16,713 nucleotides of DNA from DRYM01 sp964564025 (GTDB lineage Archaea; Thermoproteota; Thermoprotei_A; EX4484-217-1). The stretch's first letter is position 1, and every line of letters starts with the position of its first letter. The notes below the pieces were generated by a model that searched no databases, was not told where the DNA came from, and worked only from the letters and a program-made list of their open reading frames with translations. Positions 6,213 to 13,833 of this stretch are shown one piece after another. Both the position numbers and the translations under genes were made by a program. The stretch is taken from NCBI GenBank assembly GCA_964564025.1, contig CAZLZO010000030.1, positions 1 through 16,713 on the forward strand, read 5' to 3'.

Positions 6213-6851
6213 TCCTATAATATATTCGCCTACTTCATCTAATCTGCTAGAGCAAAATGAAATATTCGCTTTTTTCGAAACACTACGGTCACACGTGTAA
6301 GCTACGGAGAAAACATTAGACATGAAGACTGGTATGTCATAAACGCTATCTCCAACATACACTATTTCCCTAAGCTTAATGTTTTTCTTTAAAGACCAAC
6401 AGTATAGCACTTTATCCTTATCGAGAAGTGGAACTCTGGCTATGCCTCCGGGTTTAAGATACCCGTTTTTGTCGAAAACTAGGGAATTAGCTAGTACATA
6501 GTTTATTCCTAATGTTTTTGCTACATGATTCGCTAAAATATCTATTCCTGAAGTTAAAATCATAGTTATTAAACCATGTCTCTTAAGGTTTCCTATGGCT
6601 TCTTTAGCTCCGTCTACAAATTCCTCGTTAAGAAGAACCTCCTCTATTTCATCTCTATGAATACTTTTCTTAGCCTTAATCCATAATAGAGTATCAAGAA
6701 GCATAAATTCTTTATACGTTATTTCACCGTTTAAGTACTTTATGAAGTTCCCTAATCCGCAAACATTAAAATGTTTGTGAAGTTTTTCCCAGCTGCTTTC
6801 AGACTTAACTAAGACTCCATCCATATCGAAAACTACAGCTTTAAACTTCAT
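6192..6851 (-). CDS. HAD-superfamily phosphatase, phosphoserine-phosphatase-like
   Basis: Soluble 219-residue HAD hydrolase. Motif I is DMDGVL (Asp9 nucleophile, Asp11 acid/base), motif II is LTSG (Thr100-Ser101), motif III is probably Lys147, and motif IV is GDSVYD (Asp168, Asp172). An alpha-helical C1-type cap lies between residues about 15 and 80. The overall pattern resembles phosphoserine phosphatase, but substrate cannot be assigned. It lies 15 bp downstream of the class II aldolase in the same operon, so a sugar- or ketose-phosphate substrate in a salvage pathway is as likely as phosphoserine. Convergent with rtcB. Confidence 0.88.
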   Translation of the reverse strand: MKFKAVVFDMDGVLVKSESSWEKLHKHFNVCGLGNFIKYLNGEITYKEFMLLDTLLWIKAKKSIHRDEIEEVLLNEEFVDGAKEAIGNLKRHGLITMILTSGIDILANHVAKTLGINYVLANSLVFDKNGYLKPGGIARVPLLDKDKVLYCWSLKKNIKLREIVYVGDSVYDIPVFMSNVFSVAYTCDRSVSKKANISFCSSRLDEVGEYIIGLAFNNT

Positions 6852-6866
6852 TTTCTAATCAGTCCT

Positions 6867-7472
6867 TTACTTCAGACTTGTCTTGAACAAGCTTTCAATA
6901 TAAACTATTTTGGCATTCCTCTCCGCAACTAGGACTCTATGTAGAGCATCTTCTATGGTTTCTCCAACACCGACTACACCATGTCCCTTAAGAATGGCTA
7001 AAGAGTTTGGCCCTTTTAGGCTTTCAGCAACTGCTTGTGCAAGTTCTAAGCTTCCAGGAGGTAACCTTGGCACTATAGATATTCCATCAGGTATGTAGTA
7101 TTTTGTTTCACCTGTTGCCTCCATTAACGCTTCATCAATATTAGGTATAATTTCCGTCAATGCTACAACATATGGATTGTGTGCGTGAACTACAGCTTTT
7201 GCATTCTTAAATTTTTGGTATATTAATTTGTGCATTTTAAATTCAACAGAAGGTCTTAAACCTTTAACATTAACCCATCTATCATTAAAATAAACTACAA
7301 CTAAATCATCTATTGTTAAAGCATTTTTAGCAATATGGCTTGGGGTTATGATATAATATTCCTCACTAAACCTATAGCTTACATTTCCATCATATATCTC
7401 TATTAGTCCTCTTTCAAAAAGCACACGAGAGGCCCAAACAATTTTTTCCTTAACTGCTCCTATAGACTCCAT
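6867..7472 (-). CDS. Class II aldolase (fuculose-/ribulose-phosphate type)
   Basis: Zinc-dependent class II aldolase/adducin family enzyme of 201 residues. Zinc ligands are visible: His96-x-His98 (VVHAHNP) and His164 (LKGHGVVG). The probable catalytic Glu is Glu77 (RPSVEFKMH). Phosphate-binding GNVS is at 29-32. The family includes L-fuculose-1-P aldolase, 5-deoxyribulose-1-P aldolase and the related dehydratase MtnB; sequence alone does not choose. It starts 4 bp after the small zinc-ribbon gene, whose end holds the AGGTTGA SD, and is followed 15 bp later by a HAD phosphatase. The pair suggests a short sugar-phosphate or methylthioadenosine/5'-deoxyadenosine salvage route (inference). Confidence 0.9.
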   Translation of the reverse strand: MESIGAVKEKIVWASRVLFERGLIEIYDGNVSYRFSEEYYIITPSHIAKNALTIDDLVVVYFNDRWVNVKGLRPSVEFKMHKLIYQKFKNAKAVVHAHNPYVVALTEIIPNIDEALMEATGETKYYIPDGISIVPRLPPGSLELAQAVAESLKGPNSLAILKGHGVVGVGETIEDALHRVLVAERNAKIVYIESLFKTSLK

Positions 7473-7476
7473 ATTT

Positions 7477-7620
7477 TCAACCTAGTAATTTAACGTTCAA
7501 GGAACCGCAGTAAGGGCACTTGATTTCCTTTAATGATGCTCCATCTTCTTTCTTCAAAGAGAAAAATCCGCCTTTACCTCTTTTAGCGCAGCTTCTACAT
7601 TGATACCTTAGTCTAGCCAT
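7477..7620 (-). CDS. 47-residue zinc-ribbon protein
   Basis: A small gene that is easily missed. The product begins MARLRYQCRSCAKRGKGG and ends IKCPYCGSLNVKLLG, with two CxxC knuckles (Cys8/Cys11, Cys35/Cys38) 23 residues apart, a rubredoxin/zinc-ribbon layout with basic residues. It has a perfect AGGTGA SD 7 bases before the ATG and heads the operon, ending 4 bp before the aldolase ATG. It lacks the sequence features I know for RNA polymerase subunit P/Rpo12 or ribosomal proteins, so the function is unknown; nucleic-acid or protein binding is likely. Confidence 0.8.
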   Translation of the reverse strand: MARLRYQCRSCAKRGKGGFFSLKKEDGASLKEIKCPYCGSLNVKLLG

Positions 7621-7627
7621 TATATAT

Positions 7628-7633
7628 TCACCT
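7628..7633 (-). promoter_or_regulatory. Shine-Dalgarno site of the small zinc-ribbon gene
   Basis: AGGTGA on the minus strand, 7 bases from the ATG at 7620. It is the main support, besides the CxxC pairs, that this short frame is a real gene. Confidence 0.65.
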
Positions 7634-7691
7634 AAGTAAAGCATAGGTTAAAGCTGATAAATAAAAGTATTACTAATTAATACTTATAAGA

Positions 7692-7731
7692 CCTCCTTTG
7701 CTATACCAAATACGGTCTTTTAGTAAGGAGG
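7692..7731 (+). promoter_or_regulatory. Inverted repeat hiding the deoxyhypusine synthase SD
   Basis: CCTCCTT (7692-7698) and AAGGAGG (7725-7731) can form a 7-bp stem with a 26-base loop. The right arm is the ribosome binding site, 8 bases before the ATG at 7740. If the transcript begins before 7692, pairing would block translation. A TATA-like CTTATAAG at 7684-7691 would start transcription inside the loop; an upstream AAATAAAA near 7660 would include both arms. The structure is seen; its use is inferred. Confidence 0.4.
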
Positions 7732-7739
7732 CTTCTAAA

Positions 7740-8681
7740 ATGAAGTTGCATGAAATAACGGATGTTGAAGTTAACCCTGAAATGAGGGCTTATGAGCTTA
7801 TTGAAGTTTACGATAAAATATACGGGTTTACACCAGCCTATCTTATTGAGGCATCAAAAATTCTTGCTGAAATGATTAGCGATAAGGAATCGACAAACTT
7901 TCTCTCCTTTACAGCTAATATTGTTGCTACAGGTATTAGGGGGGTACTTGCCCAGTTTATAAAGGAGGGCTATTTTGACGTTATAGTAACAACTTGTGGA
8001 GCAGTAGATCATGATATAGCTAGAAGCTATGGTGGAAAATATTATAAGGGATTTTTTGAGAGTGATGATAAAATTTTAGCTGAAAAAGGTATACACAGGT
8101 TAGGTAACATTTTTATACCTATCGAGAATTATGGGCCTCTTATAGAAAAAATAGTTTATAAGGTATTAGAGGAGGTTTCTAAGGAAAAAAGTGAATGGGC
8201 GGTTTACGAGCTTTTATGGGAGTTTGGAAAAAGAATTAATGATAAGCACTCAATTTTGAAAGCAGCTTACGAGAGAAAAGTTCCAGTAATAGTTCCGGGT
8301 ATTGTTGATGGAGCTTTCGGAACGAACTTATTCATGTTTTCGCAATTCAGGAAATTCAAAATAAACCTTTTCGCCGATATGAAGAAAATTTCAGATATTA
8401 TTTTCGAATCAAAAAGGACAGGCGCACTAATAATAGGGGGAGGGATTAGCAAACATCACACAATATGGTGGAATCAGTTTAAAGAGGGCCTAGACTATGC
8501 AGTTTATGTAACAACAGCTTTAGAATACGATGGCAGTCTTAGTGGGGCAAGACCGCGTGAGGCGATTTCGTGGGGTAAGATTAAGCCGCGCGCAAAGAAA
8601 ACAGTAGTCTACGGGGATGCTACTCTTCTGCTCCCACTTCTTTACGTAGGAATGAGGTACTTCATTAATAAAATGAGATAA
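7740..8681 (+). CDS. dys: Deoxyhypusine synthase
   Basis: NAD-dependent enzyme that moves the aminobutyl group of spermidine to a lysine of translation factor aIF5A, the first step of hypusine formation. The protein is 313 residues, normal for archaea. Seen: SFTANIVATGIRG and VTTCGAVDHD near the NAD site, PGIVDGAFGTN, GGGISKHH, and the catalytic Lys280 in SGARPREAISWGKI, which carries the enzyme-butylimine in the known mechanism. Start chosen at the ATG 8 bases after AAGGAGG; a TTG at 7698 in the same frame would add 14 residues but lacks an SD and lies within the inverted repeat. Divergent from the zinc-ribbon/aldolase operon. Confidence 0.96.
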   Translation: MKLHEITDVEVNPEMRAYELIEVYDKIYGFTPAYLIEASKILAEMISDKESTNFLSFTANIVATGIRGVLAQFIKEGYFDVIVTTCGAVDHDIARSYGGKYYKGFFESDDKILAEKGIHRLGNIFIPIENYGPLIEKIVYKVLEEVSKEKSEWAVYELLWEFGKRINDKHSILKAAYERKVPVIVPGIVDGAFGTNLFMFSQFRKFKINLFADMKKISDIIFESKRTGALIIGGGISKHHTIWWNQFKEGLDYAVYVTTALEYDGSLSGARPREAISWGKIKPRAKKTVVYGDATLLLPLLYVGMRYFINKMR

Positions 8682-8687
8682 CATATG

Positions 8688-8703
8688 AATAGAGGCTTCT
8701 ATT
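8688..8703 (+). terminator. Small hairpin after deoxyhypusine synthase
   Basis: AATAGA-GGCT-TCTATT, a perfect 6-bp stem with a 4-base loop, 7 bases after the stop codon. No long T tract follows. It may mark the transcript end, or be chance. Confidence 0.3.
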
Positions 8704-8705
8704 AG

Positions 8706-8720
8706 CTTAAAATTTAAAAC
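8706..8720 (+). promoter_or_regulatory. Likely TATA box of the topoisomerase VI operon
   Basis: CTTAAAATTTAAAAC about 80 bases before the top6B start, the best AT-rich box in the gap between deoxyhypusine synthase and top6B. A later ACTAATATAAG (8726-8736) is an alternative. Confidence 0.35.
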
Positions 8721-8798
8721 CCCTAACTAATATAAGTAAAGAGCCTACAAGTATGGTATCAGTATGGGAAACACGAAGTAGACAATATGGTGTTCATT

Positions 8799-10412
8799 AT
8801 GCCTCGTAGAAGAGAAGTTTTCAAAAGCCTTAGTGCTGCAGAGTTTTTCTACAGAAATAGGGAAATTGCGGGCTTTTCGAACCCAAGCAGAGCACTGTAT
8901 CAGACTGTTAGAGAACTTGTAGAAAACGCTCTTGACGCTTGTGATTCTCATGAAATACTTCCCTCAATATATATTAGAATAAAGGAGGAAGATCCTGAGA
9001 AATCACATTACAGAGTAACAGTATCAGATAATGGTATAGGAATACCTCCACAATATGTGCCTTATGCTTTTGGCAGGGTTCTTTTCGGTTCAAAATATAG
9101 GCTAAGGCAAACTAGGGGAATGTTTGGCTTAGGAGCAAAAATGGCTATACTATATGGTCAACTTACCACGGGAAAACCTGTTGAGGTAGAAACTTCTCCT
9201 TTAGGCAGCAGGTACAAGTATTACTTTAAAATACTTGTTGATATAAAAAAGAATGAACCAATAATAGTTGATCAAAGAATAAGGAGGCTTAAGAGGAAAT
9301 CTCATGGAACAACAGTTTCTGTGGTTCTTGAGGGTGATTGGGCTCGAGCTAAAAATAAAATTTATGAATACATTAAGAGAACTGCTATAGCAGCACCATA
9401 CGCCAATATAACGTTTGTACCTCCTGAAGGAGACAGAGTAATAACGTATACGAGAACGATAACAAAAATGCCATTACCTCCTAAGGAAGTGAAGCCTCAT
9501 CCCCACGGTGTAGACGTAGAAATGTTAAAAATGCTTCTAGCATCAATAGAAGCTAAGACATTAAAAGAGTTTCTTGTAGAAGCATTTCAAGGAGTAGGTG
9601 AAATTTCTGCTGAAAAATTCCTTAGAGAGGCAGGTATTAACCCTAATATGTCACCCAAGCTGTTAACAAATGAGGGAATAAAGACTTTAATGATAAAGCT
9701 TAAAAATTATAAGGGATTTAAGCCTCCAAGGGCCGATGCCTTATCGCCTTTAGGAAAAGAAATTATTGAAGCAGGTTTAAAAAGCGTTTTACAGCCAGAC
9801 TTTGTTACAGCCATTACTAGAAGACCTTCTGCCTATTCTGGTCATCCATTTATTGTTGAAGTAGGAATTGCCTATGGAGGAAACATTAGGTTTAAAGATG
9901 AACCACAACTCTATAGGTTTGCAAATAAAATACCTTTACTTTACGATGAAAAAGCTGATGTTTCATGGAAAATAGTTTCAAGTGAAATAGACTGGAAATC
10001 CTATAATGTTGAATTTCCAGCACCACTAGTTGTTCTTGTTCACATATGCAGTACTAAGGTGCCCTATAAGGGTGTTGGTAAGGAAAGCATAGCTGATGTG
10101 CCTGAAATAGAAAGGGAAATAAAAAACGCAATAAGAGAAGCAGCTAGAAAATTAAGACTGTACCTTTCAAGAAAGAAAAGAGAAGAAGAAGCAAAAAGAA
10201 AGGTTCTAACTTTCCTCAAATACATTCCTGAAATAGCTGAAAGCCTAGCGTTACTAAGCAAGCCTCCTGTAGCTACAGCAAATGGTAATGGAAAATATTT
10301 GAGTACTAATGAATTGAAGAAAATGCTACTTAGCTTAGTAACTTCTAAACTAGAAAAGTCCGGTATTAAGCTTGATTTTGACTTAAACAAGTTTAATATA
10401 AGGATTGAGTAA
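8799..10412 (+). CDS. top6B: DNA topoisomerase VI subunit B
   Basis: GHKL ATPase subunit of the type IIB topoisomerase that relaxes and decatenates DNA, an A2B2 enzyme. The protein has 537 residues. Bergerat-fold motifs, numbered from ATG 8799: Glu39 and Asn43 (RELVENALDA), DNGIGI at 77-82, TRGMFGLGAKMA at 105-116, SHGTTV near 168-173. The transducer-domain switch lysine is Lys428 (GVGKESIAD). An H2TH-like segment (VGEISAEKFLREAGI) lies between. An AT-rich, Lys-rich C-terminal tail replaces the Ig-like domain of euryarchaeal enzymes. Start chosen at the ATG with GGTG 6 bases upstream; an ATG at 8787 would add four residues. top6A follows after 12 bp. Confidence 0.97.
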   Translation: MPRRREVFKSLSAAEFFYRNREIAGFSNPSRALYQTVRELVENALDACDSHEILPSIYIRIKEEDPEKSHYRVTVSDNGIGIPPQYVPYAFGRVLFGSKYRLRQTRGMFGLGAKMAILYGQLTTGKPVEVETSPLGSRYKYYFKILVDIKKNEPIIVDQRIRRLKRKSHGTTVSVVLEGDWARAKNKIYEYIKRTAIAAPYANITFVPPEGDRVITYTRTITKMPLPPKEVKPHPHGVDVEMLKMLLASIEAKTLKEFLVEAFQGVGEISAEKFLREAGINPNMSPKLLTNEGIKTLMIKLKNYKGFKPPRADALSPLGKEIIEAGLKSVLQPDFVTAITRRPSAYSGHPFIVEVGIAYGGNIRFKDEPQLYRFANKIPLLYDEKADVSWKIVSSEIDWKSYNVEFPAPLVVLVHICSTKVPYKGVGKESIADVPEIEREIKNAIREAARKLRLYLSRKKREEEAKRKVLTFLKYIPEIAESLALLSKPPVATANGNGKYLSTNELKKMLLSLVTSKLEKSGIKLDFDLNKFNIRIE

Positions 10413-10424
10413 AGGGTGTAGTCC

Positions 10425-11600
10425 ATGGAGTCACAATATTATTCTGTTGATTATAAGCAGAGGCTTGCGGCAGCTGAAAAAATCCATGAGGTATTCTCTA
10501 GATTAGTTGAACAGATAAAGGAAGGTAAAAACCCAACATTAGTATTTCCTAAAAGAACACTAAGTAATACCATATATGATGCTGAAAGAAAGCTACTCCT
10601 ACTTGGGGGAGAGCTTCAGAAAAGGAGATTTTTAGACGTTAATGAAGCTAAAAAGTTCATGCAAACATTGCTTATGGCGAAAATAATATATGAGTCATTA
10701 ATAAACAATGAATACCCAACTATAAGAGACCTTTACTATAGAGGAAAACACAGCATAATATATCGTGACCTTTCCGGAAGGAAAAGAGAAGAAAACACTT
10801 GGGATGAACAAAAAGAATCAGACTCTGTAATAAGAGATATTGAAGTTTTGACAGGGCTTCTTAGAGAAGATATGCTAATACTAAGTAAGGAGAAAGGTAA
10901 ACTTGTAGGAAAAATAAAGCTTAGATCAGGAGGAGATGTTATTGATGCTTCAAAGATGGGTCATGGAGCTTACGCTTTAGAGCCTACACCAGACTTAATA
11001 GAAATACTTGATGTTGATGCAGAATTTGTTCTGGTAGTTGAGAAAGATGCTGTTTTCCAGCAGCTTCATAGATACAGGTTCTGGGAGAAATATAAGGCAT
11101 TACTTATTACGAGCGCAGGTCAGCCTGACAGGGCTACGAGGAGATTTGTTAGAAGACTTAACGAAGAATTCGGGTTACCTGTCTACATATTGACAGACGC
11201 TGACCCATATGGATGGTACATATATTCCGTATTCAAAATAGGATCCATTACTTTATCTTATGAAAGCGAAAAATTAGCAACCCCGAACGCTAGATTCTTA
11301 GGTGTCAGCATGAGTGATATTTTCGGAGAACATGACAACTCTGGAAAGCTAATTAGACCACCATACTTGGGTGTAAGAGAGAGAAGAAACTATATAATTA
11401 AAGCAACACCACAAGATCTTAAACGTGCTAAAGAACTTCTTAACTATAAGTGGTTCCAAACTAGGAAATGGAAGAGAGAAATATTTATGTTCTTAAATAA
11501 AAAGGTTAAACTTGAAATTGAAGCATTAGCTAGTAAGAGCATAAGATTCTTAGCAGACAAGTACATTGTTGAAAAGATACGAAGCGGATGGATAGACTAG
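10425..11600 (+). CDS. top6A: DNA topoisomerase VI subunit A (Spo11-like)
   Basis: DNA-cutting subunit of topoisomerase VI, 391 residues. Catalytic Tyr105 is the second Tyr of TIRDLYYRGKH (winged-helix/CAP domain) and forms the 5'-phosphotyrosyl link. The Toprim metal site has Glu206 (VVEKDAVF) and Asp258/Asp260 (LTDADPYGWY). Long stretches such as ENTWDEQKESDSVI and SAGQPDRATRRFVRRL look nearly the same as the Sulfolobus protein as I recall it, supporting a Thermoproteota origin. It starts 12 bp after top6B, with GGGTG before the ATG, and overlaps the ECF S gene by 4 bp at their ends (shared CTAG). Confidence 0.97.
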   Translation: MESQYYSVDYKQRLAAAEKIHEVFSRLVEQIKEGKNPTLVFPKRTLSNTIYDAERKLLLLGGELQKRRFLDVNEAKKFMQTLLMAKIIYESLINNEYPTIRDLYYRGKHSIIYRDLSGRKREENTWDEQKESDSVIRDIEVLTGLLREDMLILSKEKGKLVGKIKLRSGGDVIDASKMGHGAYALEPTPDLIEILDVDAEFVLVVEKDAVFQQLHRYRFWEKYKALLITSAGQPDRATRRFVRRLNEEFGLPVYILTDADPYGWYIYSVFKIGSITLSYESEKLATPNARFLGVSMSDIFGEHDNSGKLIRPPYLGVRERRNYIIKATPQDLKRAKELLNYKWFQTRKWKREIFMFLNKKVKLEIEALASKSIRFLADKYIVEKIRSGWID

Positions 11601-12145
11601 CTTTTCCTCTTTATCTTAATCCTTAAGAGGACGAGTTTCGCTAGAGGATAGTCGAAAAGTGATACATGAGCTACATTGTATATTGCTGTGACGATTAAGG
11701 CTAAAACAAGTCCTTCAAGCAGAGTTTTACCTAAGTTCTCAAGAAACTCCCTAAATATGGTCATTAAAATTATAATGTTCAGTATATTCATAATCAGGGC
11801 TCTAAGTACGGCTGCGAAAATTACGCTAGTTACCTCCTTAAACTTTAATTTATAAGCTACATGTAACCCTATAAGGGTAGATAAGACGGCAGTGTACTTC
11901 ATTAGAGGACCTATGGGGACAAATTCTCCTCTAAACATTAAAAATAGGAAGTGAAGTGTAGCAACTAAACTTCCTACCTTAAGTCCGTATGCCATGTATG
12001 CAATAAGTGAAGGTATTTCAGCGGGATCAAATACTAGATAGGAGAATGGAGGAGGCATTCTTATGAAAGTGCTTAGCCCTGAAAGAGTAAGAGCTATTGC
12101 GAATGCTGCAAGTATTGCAGCTGAAGCTACGTCCCTCGTGTTCAT
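11597..12145 (-). CDS. ECF transporter S component, riboflavin (RibU)-like
   Basis: Membrane protein of 182 residues with about five to six hydrophobic helices, typical of the substrate-binding S component of energy-coupling-factor vitamin transporters. The segment PPFSYLVFDPAEIPSLIAYMAYGLKVGSLV resembles the RibU pattern (FxYDxSDIPxLIxGFxxGPxxG), suggesting riboflavin. No EcfA or EcfT gene is nearby, so it would share a module encoded elsewhere, as in group II ECF systems. No FMN riboswitch is visible. A palindrome-rich region separates it from deoC. S component is fairly sure; substrate less so. Confidence 0.8.
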   Translation of the reverse strand: MNTRDVASAAILAAFAIALTLSGLSTFIRMPPPFSYLVFDPAEIPSLIAYMAYGLKVGSLVATLHFLFLMFRGEFVPIGPLMKYTAVLSTLIGLHVAYKLKFKEVTSVIFAAVLRALIMNILNIIILMTIFREFLENLGKTLLEGLVLALIVTAIYNVAHVSLFDYPLAKLVLLRIKIKRKS

Positions 12146-12168
12146 AAACTACAACCTTTTTCAAATAA

Positions 12169-12227
12169 AGTGTAACTTAAATTTAAGAGTAGCTACTCAA
12201 AATAGAGTAGGTTAAAGTAATTACACT
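12169..12227. promoter_or_regulatory. Palindrome-rich control region between ECF S gene and deoC
   Basis: Two adjoining perfect 12-base palindromes: CTTAAATTTAAG (12176-12187) and GAGTAGCTACTC (12187-12198). A further half-site GAGTAG lies at 12205-12210. AGTGTAA (12169-12175) and TTACACT (12221-12227) form an outer inverted repeat. They lie in the 117-bp gap shared by two divergent genes, where operators and TATA boxes are expected. The regulator is not known. Confidence 0.5.
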
Positions 12228-12262
12228 AAAATTACAGATATATGATCCTGAGGTGACTTCGC

Positions 12263-12994
12263 TTGCGCTATAGAGGTTTAACACATATGGATTTTGTGAA
12301 AAAGGTTAGTGTTGAAGAATTAGCGAAAACAATAGACCATACAATATTGAAGCCTAACTTAACCTTTAATGATGTTCTAAAGGTGTGCAGAGAATCCATA
12401 GAATATGGATTTGCATTAGCCATGATACCTCCCATTTATGTAAGAAAGGCTGTCCAGGAATACGGTGATTGCAGAATAGGCACAGTAATAGGTTTTCCTC
12501 TCGGTTATCAAACACTTAATACAAAACTTAAAGAAGCTGAAGAAGCTATAAGCAATGGAGCATCGGAAATAGATATGGTAATGAATGTTATGGAGTTTAA
12601 AAGCGGAAATAAAGGATATGTTTTACGAGAAATTTCTGAAATAGTTGATTTAGCTAAATCCATGGGTAAAGTTACTGTTAAAGTAATCATTGAAACGGGA
12701 TATTTAGCTGATGAAGAAATTATTGAAGCTTCAAAGATAGTTAAGCAAGCAGGTGCGGATTACGTTAAGTCATGTACAGGTTTCGGGCCGCGAGGAGTAA
12801 CAGTACATGATGTAACACTAATGTTTAATGCGGTAAAAGGTGAAATAGGTGTGAAGGCAGCTGGCGGTATTAGGCATGCTGAAGACGCAATAGCTCTTCT
12901 CATAGCTGGAGCTTCAAGAATAGGTACAAGTAGTGGAGTGAAAATAATTAAGGAGTATAGGAAGCTAAGAGAAACCCTAGGATTTAAAAACTAA
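12263..12994 (+). CDS. deoC: Deoxyribose-phosphate aldolase
   Basis: Class I aldolase that splits 2-deoxyribose-5-phosphate into glyceraldehyde-3-phosphate and acetaldehyde. It is a TIM barrel of 243 residues. Catalytic residues are all visible: Asp104 (SEIDMVMN), Schiff-base Lys169 (DYVKSCTGFGPRG) and Lys198 (GVKAAGGIR). The N-terminal IDHTILKP is typical. The start is a TTG with GAGGTGA six bases upstream; an ATG at 12287 (eight residues later) with a weaker AGAGGT is the alternative. In archaea lacking deoxynucleoside phosphorylases it can serve pentose or deoxyribose breakdown; context adds nothing. It overlaps nadE by 4 bp. Confidence 0.96.
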   Translation: MRYRGLTHMDFVKKVSVEELAKTIDHTILKPNLTFNDVLKVCRESIEYGFALAMIPPIYVRKAVQEYGDCRIGTVIGFPLGYQTLNTKLKEAEEAISNGASEIDMVMNVMEFKSGNKGYVLREISEIVDLAKSMGKVTVKVIIETGYLADEEIIEASKIVKQAGADYVKSCTGFGPRGVTVHDVTLMFNAVKGEIGVKAAGGIRHAEDAIALLIAGASRIGTSSGVKIIKEYRKLRETLGFKN

Positions 12995-13794
12995 GAAACC
13001 TTAGGATAAGGTGGTAGTTTTCTTTTATGTTCAGACATTTTAACCCTAGTTAAAATATCTTTTACATCATTAACACTTATTCCTATAATATGCGCTATAG
13101 CATTAACACTTAGTTTCTTTTCGAAATAACCATAGAGAACCTGGTCTATAATGTCATATTCAAAACCGAGTTCCTCTCTAGCTAAGTGCCCTTTCCAGAG
13201 CCCTGGAGAAGATGGTTTTGAATATATTTTTTCGGGTACTCCAAGATGCTTAGCTAATGCTCTAACCTGTGTTTTATATAAGTCTAAAATAGGGAAGAAA
13301 TCAGCTGCTCCATCACCAAATTTTGTAAAATAGCCTAGTAAATATTCGCTTTTATCTCCAGTTCCAGCAACTAAGTAGTTAAGTGCGTTAGCGTGATAGT
13401 AAAGAACTATCATCCTTAATCTAGCTATTATGTTTCCTTTAACTACCTTGTTGGTAAGTTTTTTAAGCCACGGTGAAATTTCAACTATGTCCTCAAGAGG
13501 TTTACTAATCTCTATGATTCTGTAGTTAATATTTAAGAGCTTAGCTAGAGCTATAGCATCTTTAATGTCATCAGGGGAGGTTTCCTTATGAGGCATGATA
13601 AGTCCTAAAACTTTCTCTTTACCTAATGCCCTTACAAGCAATGTTGCTACAGTTGATGAATCCACTCCTCCACTTAATCCTACAACAACACCCTTAGCGT
13701 TTGCTTGCTCTAAATATGTTTTAATAAACTTCTCAATTTTTAACGTTATTTCATGGTAATCGAGTTTCATTAGAATTTCATCGTATAAATTCAC
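12991..13794 (-). CDS. nadE: NH3-dependent NAD+ synthetase
   Basis: Last step of NAD synthesis: amidation of deamido-NAD with ATP and ammonia. The 267 residues contain the ATP-pyrophosphatase P-loop LSGGVDSS (41-47 from the chosen start), ARLRMIVLYYHAN, the GTGDKSEYLLGYFTKFGDGAADF signature and KPSSPGLWKG. No glutaminase domain is present, so it uses free NH3. Start chosen at the GTG (13794) 6 bases after a perfect GGAGGTG; the upstream in-frame GTG (13803) is inside that SD. It is the last gene of the moaA-moaC-UPF0104-nadE run. A C-terminal extension of about 30 residues (VNDVKDILTRVKMSEHKRK) is also common in archaeal NadE. Confidence 0.96.
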   Translation of the reverse strand: MNLYDEILMKLDYHEITLKIEKFIKTYLEQANAKGVVVGLSGGVDSSTVATLLVRALGKEKVLGLIMPHKETSPDDIKDAIALAKLLNINYRIIEISKPLEDIVEISPWLKKLTNKVVKGNIIARLRMIVLYYHANALNYLVAGTGDKSEYLLGYFTKFGDGAADFFPILDLYKTQVRALAKHLGVPEKIYSKPSSPGLWKGHLAREELGFEYDIIDQVLYGYFEKKLSVNAIAHIIGISVNDVKDILTRVKMSEHKRKLPPYPKVS

Positions 13795-13800
13795 TAACTC

Positions 13801-13807
13801 CACCTCC
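13801..13807 (-). promoter_or_regulatory. Shine-Dalgarno site deciding the nadE start
   Basis: GGAGGTG on the minus strand, the full anti-SD match, 6 bases before GTG 13794. The GTG that opens the longer frame (13803) overlaps it. Confidence 0.65.
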
Positions 13808-13833
13808 GCAATATTACATTCAGTAGTTACATG

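Noticed and set aside
11597..12262. FMN riboswitch before the riboflavin-type S component
   Set aside because: The leader is only about 117 bp, AT-rich, and lacks the conserved FMN aptamer segments.
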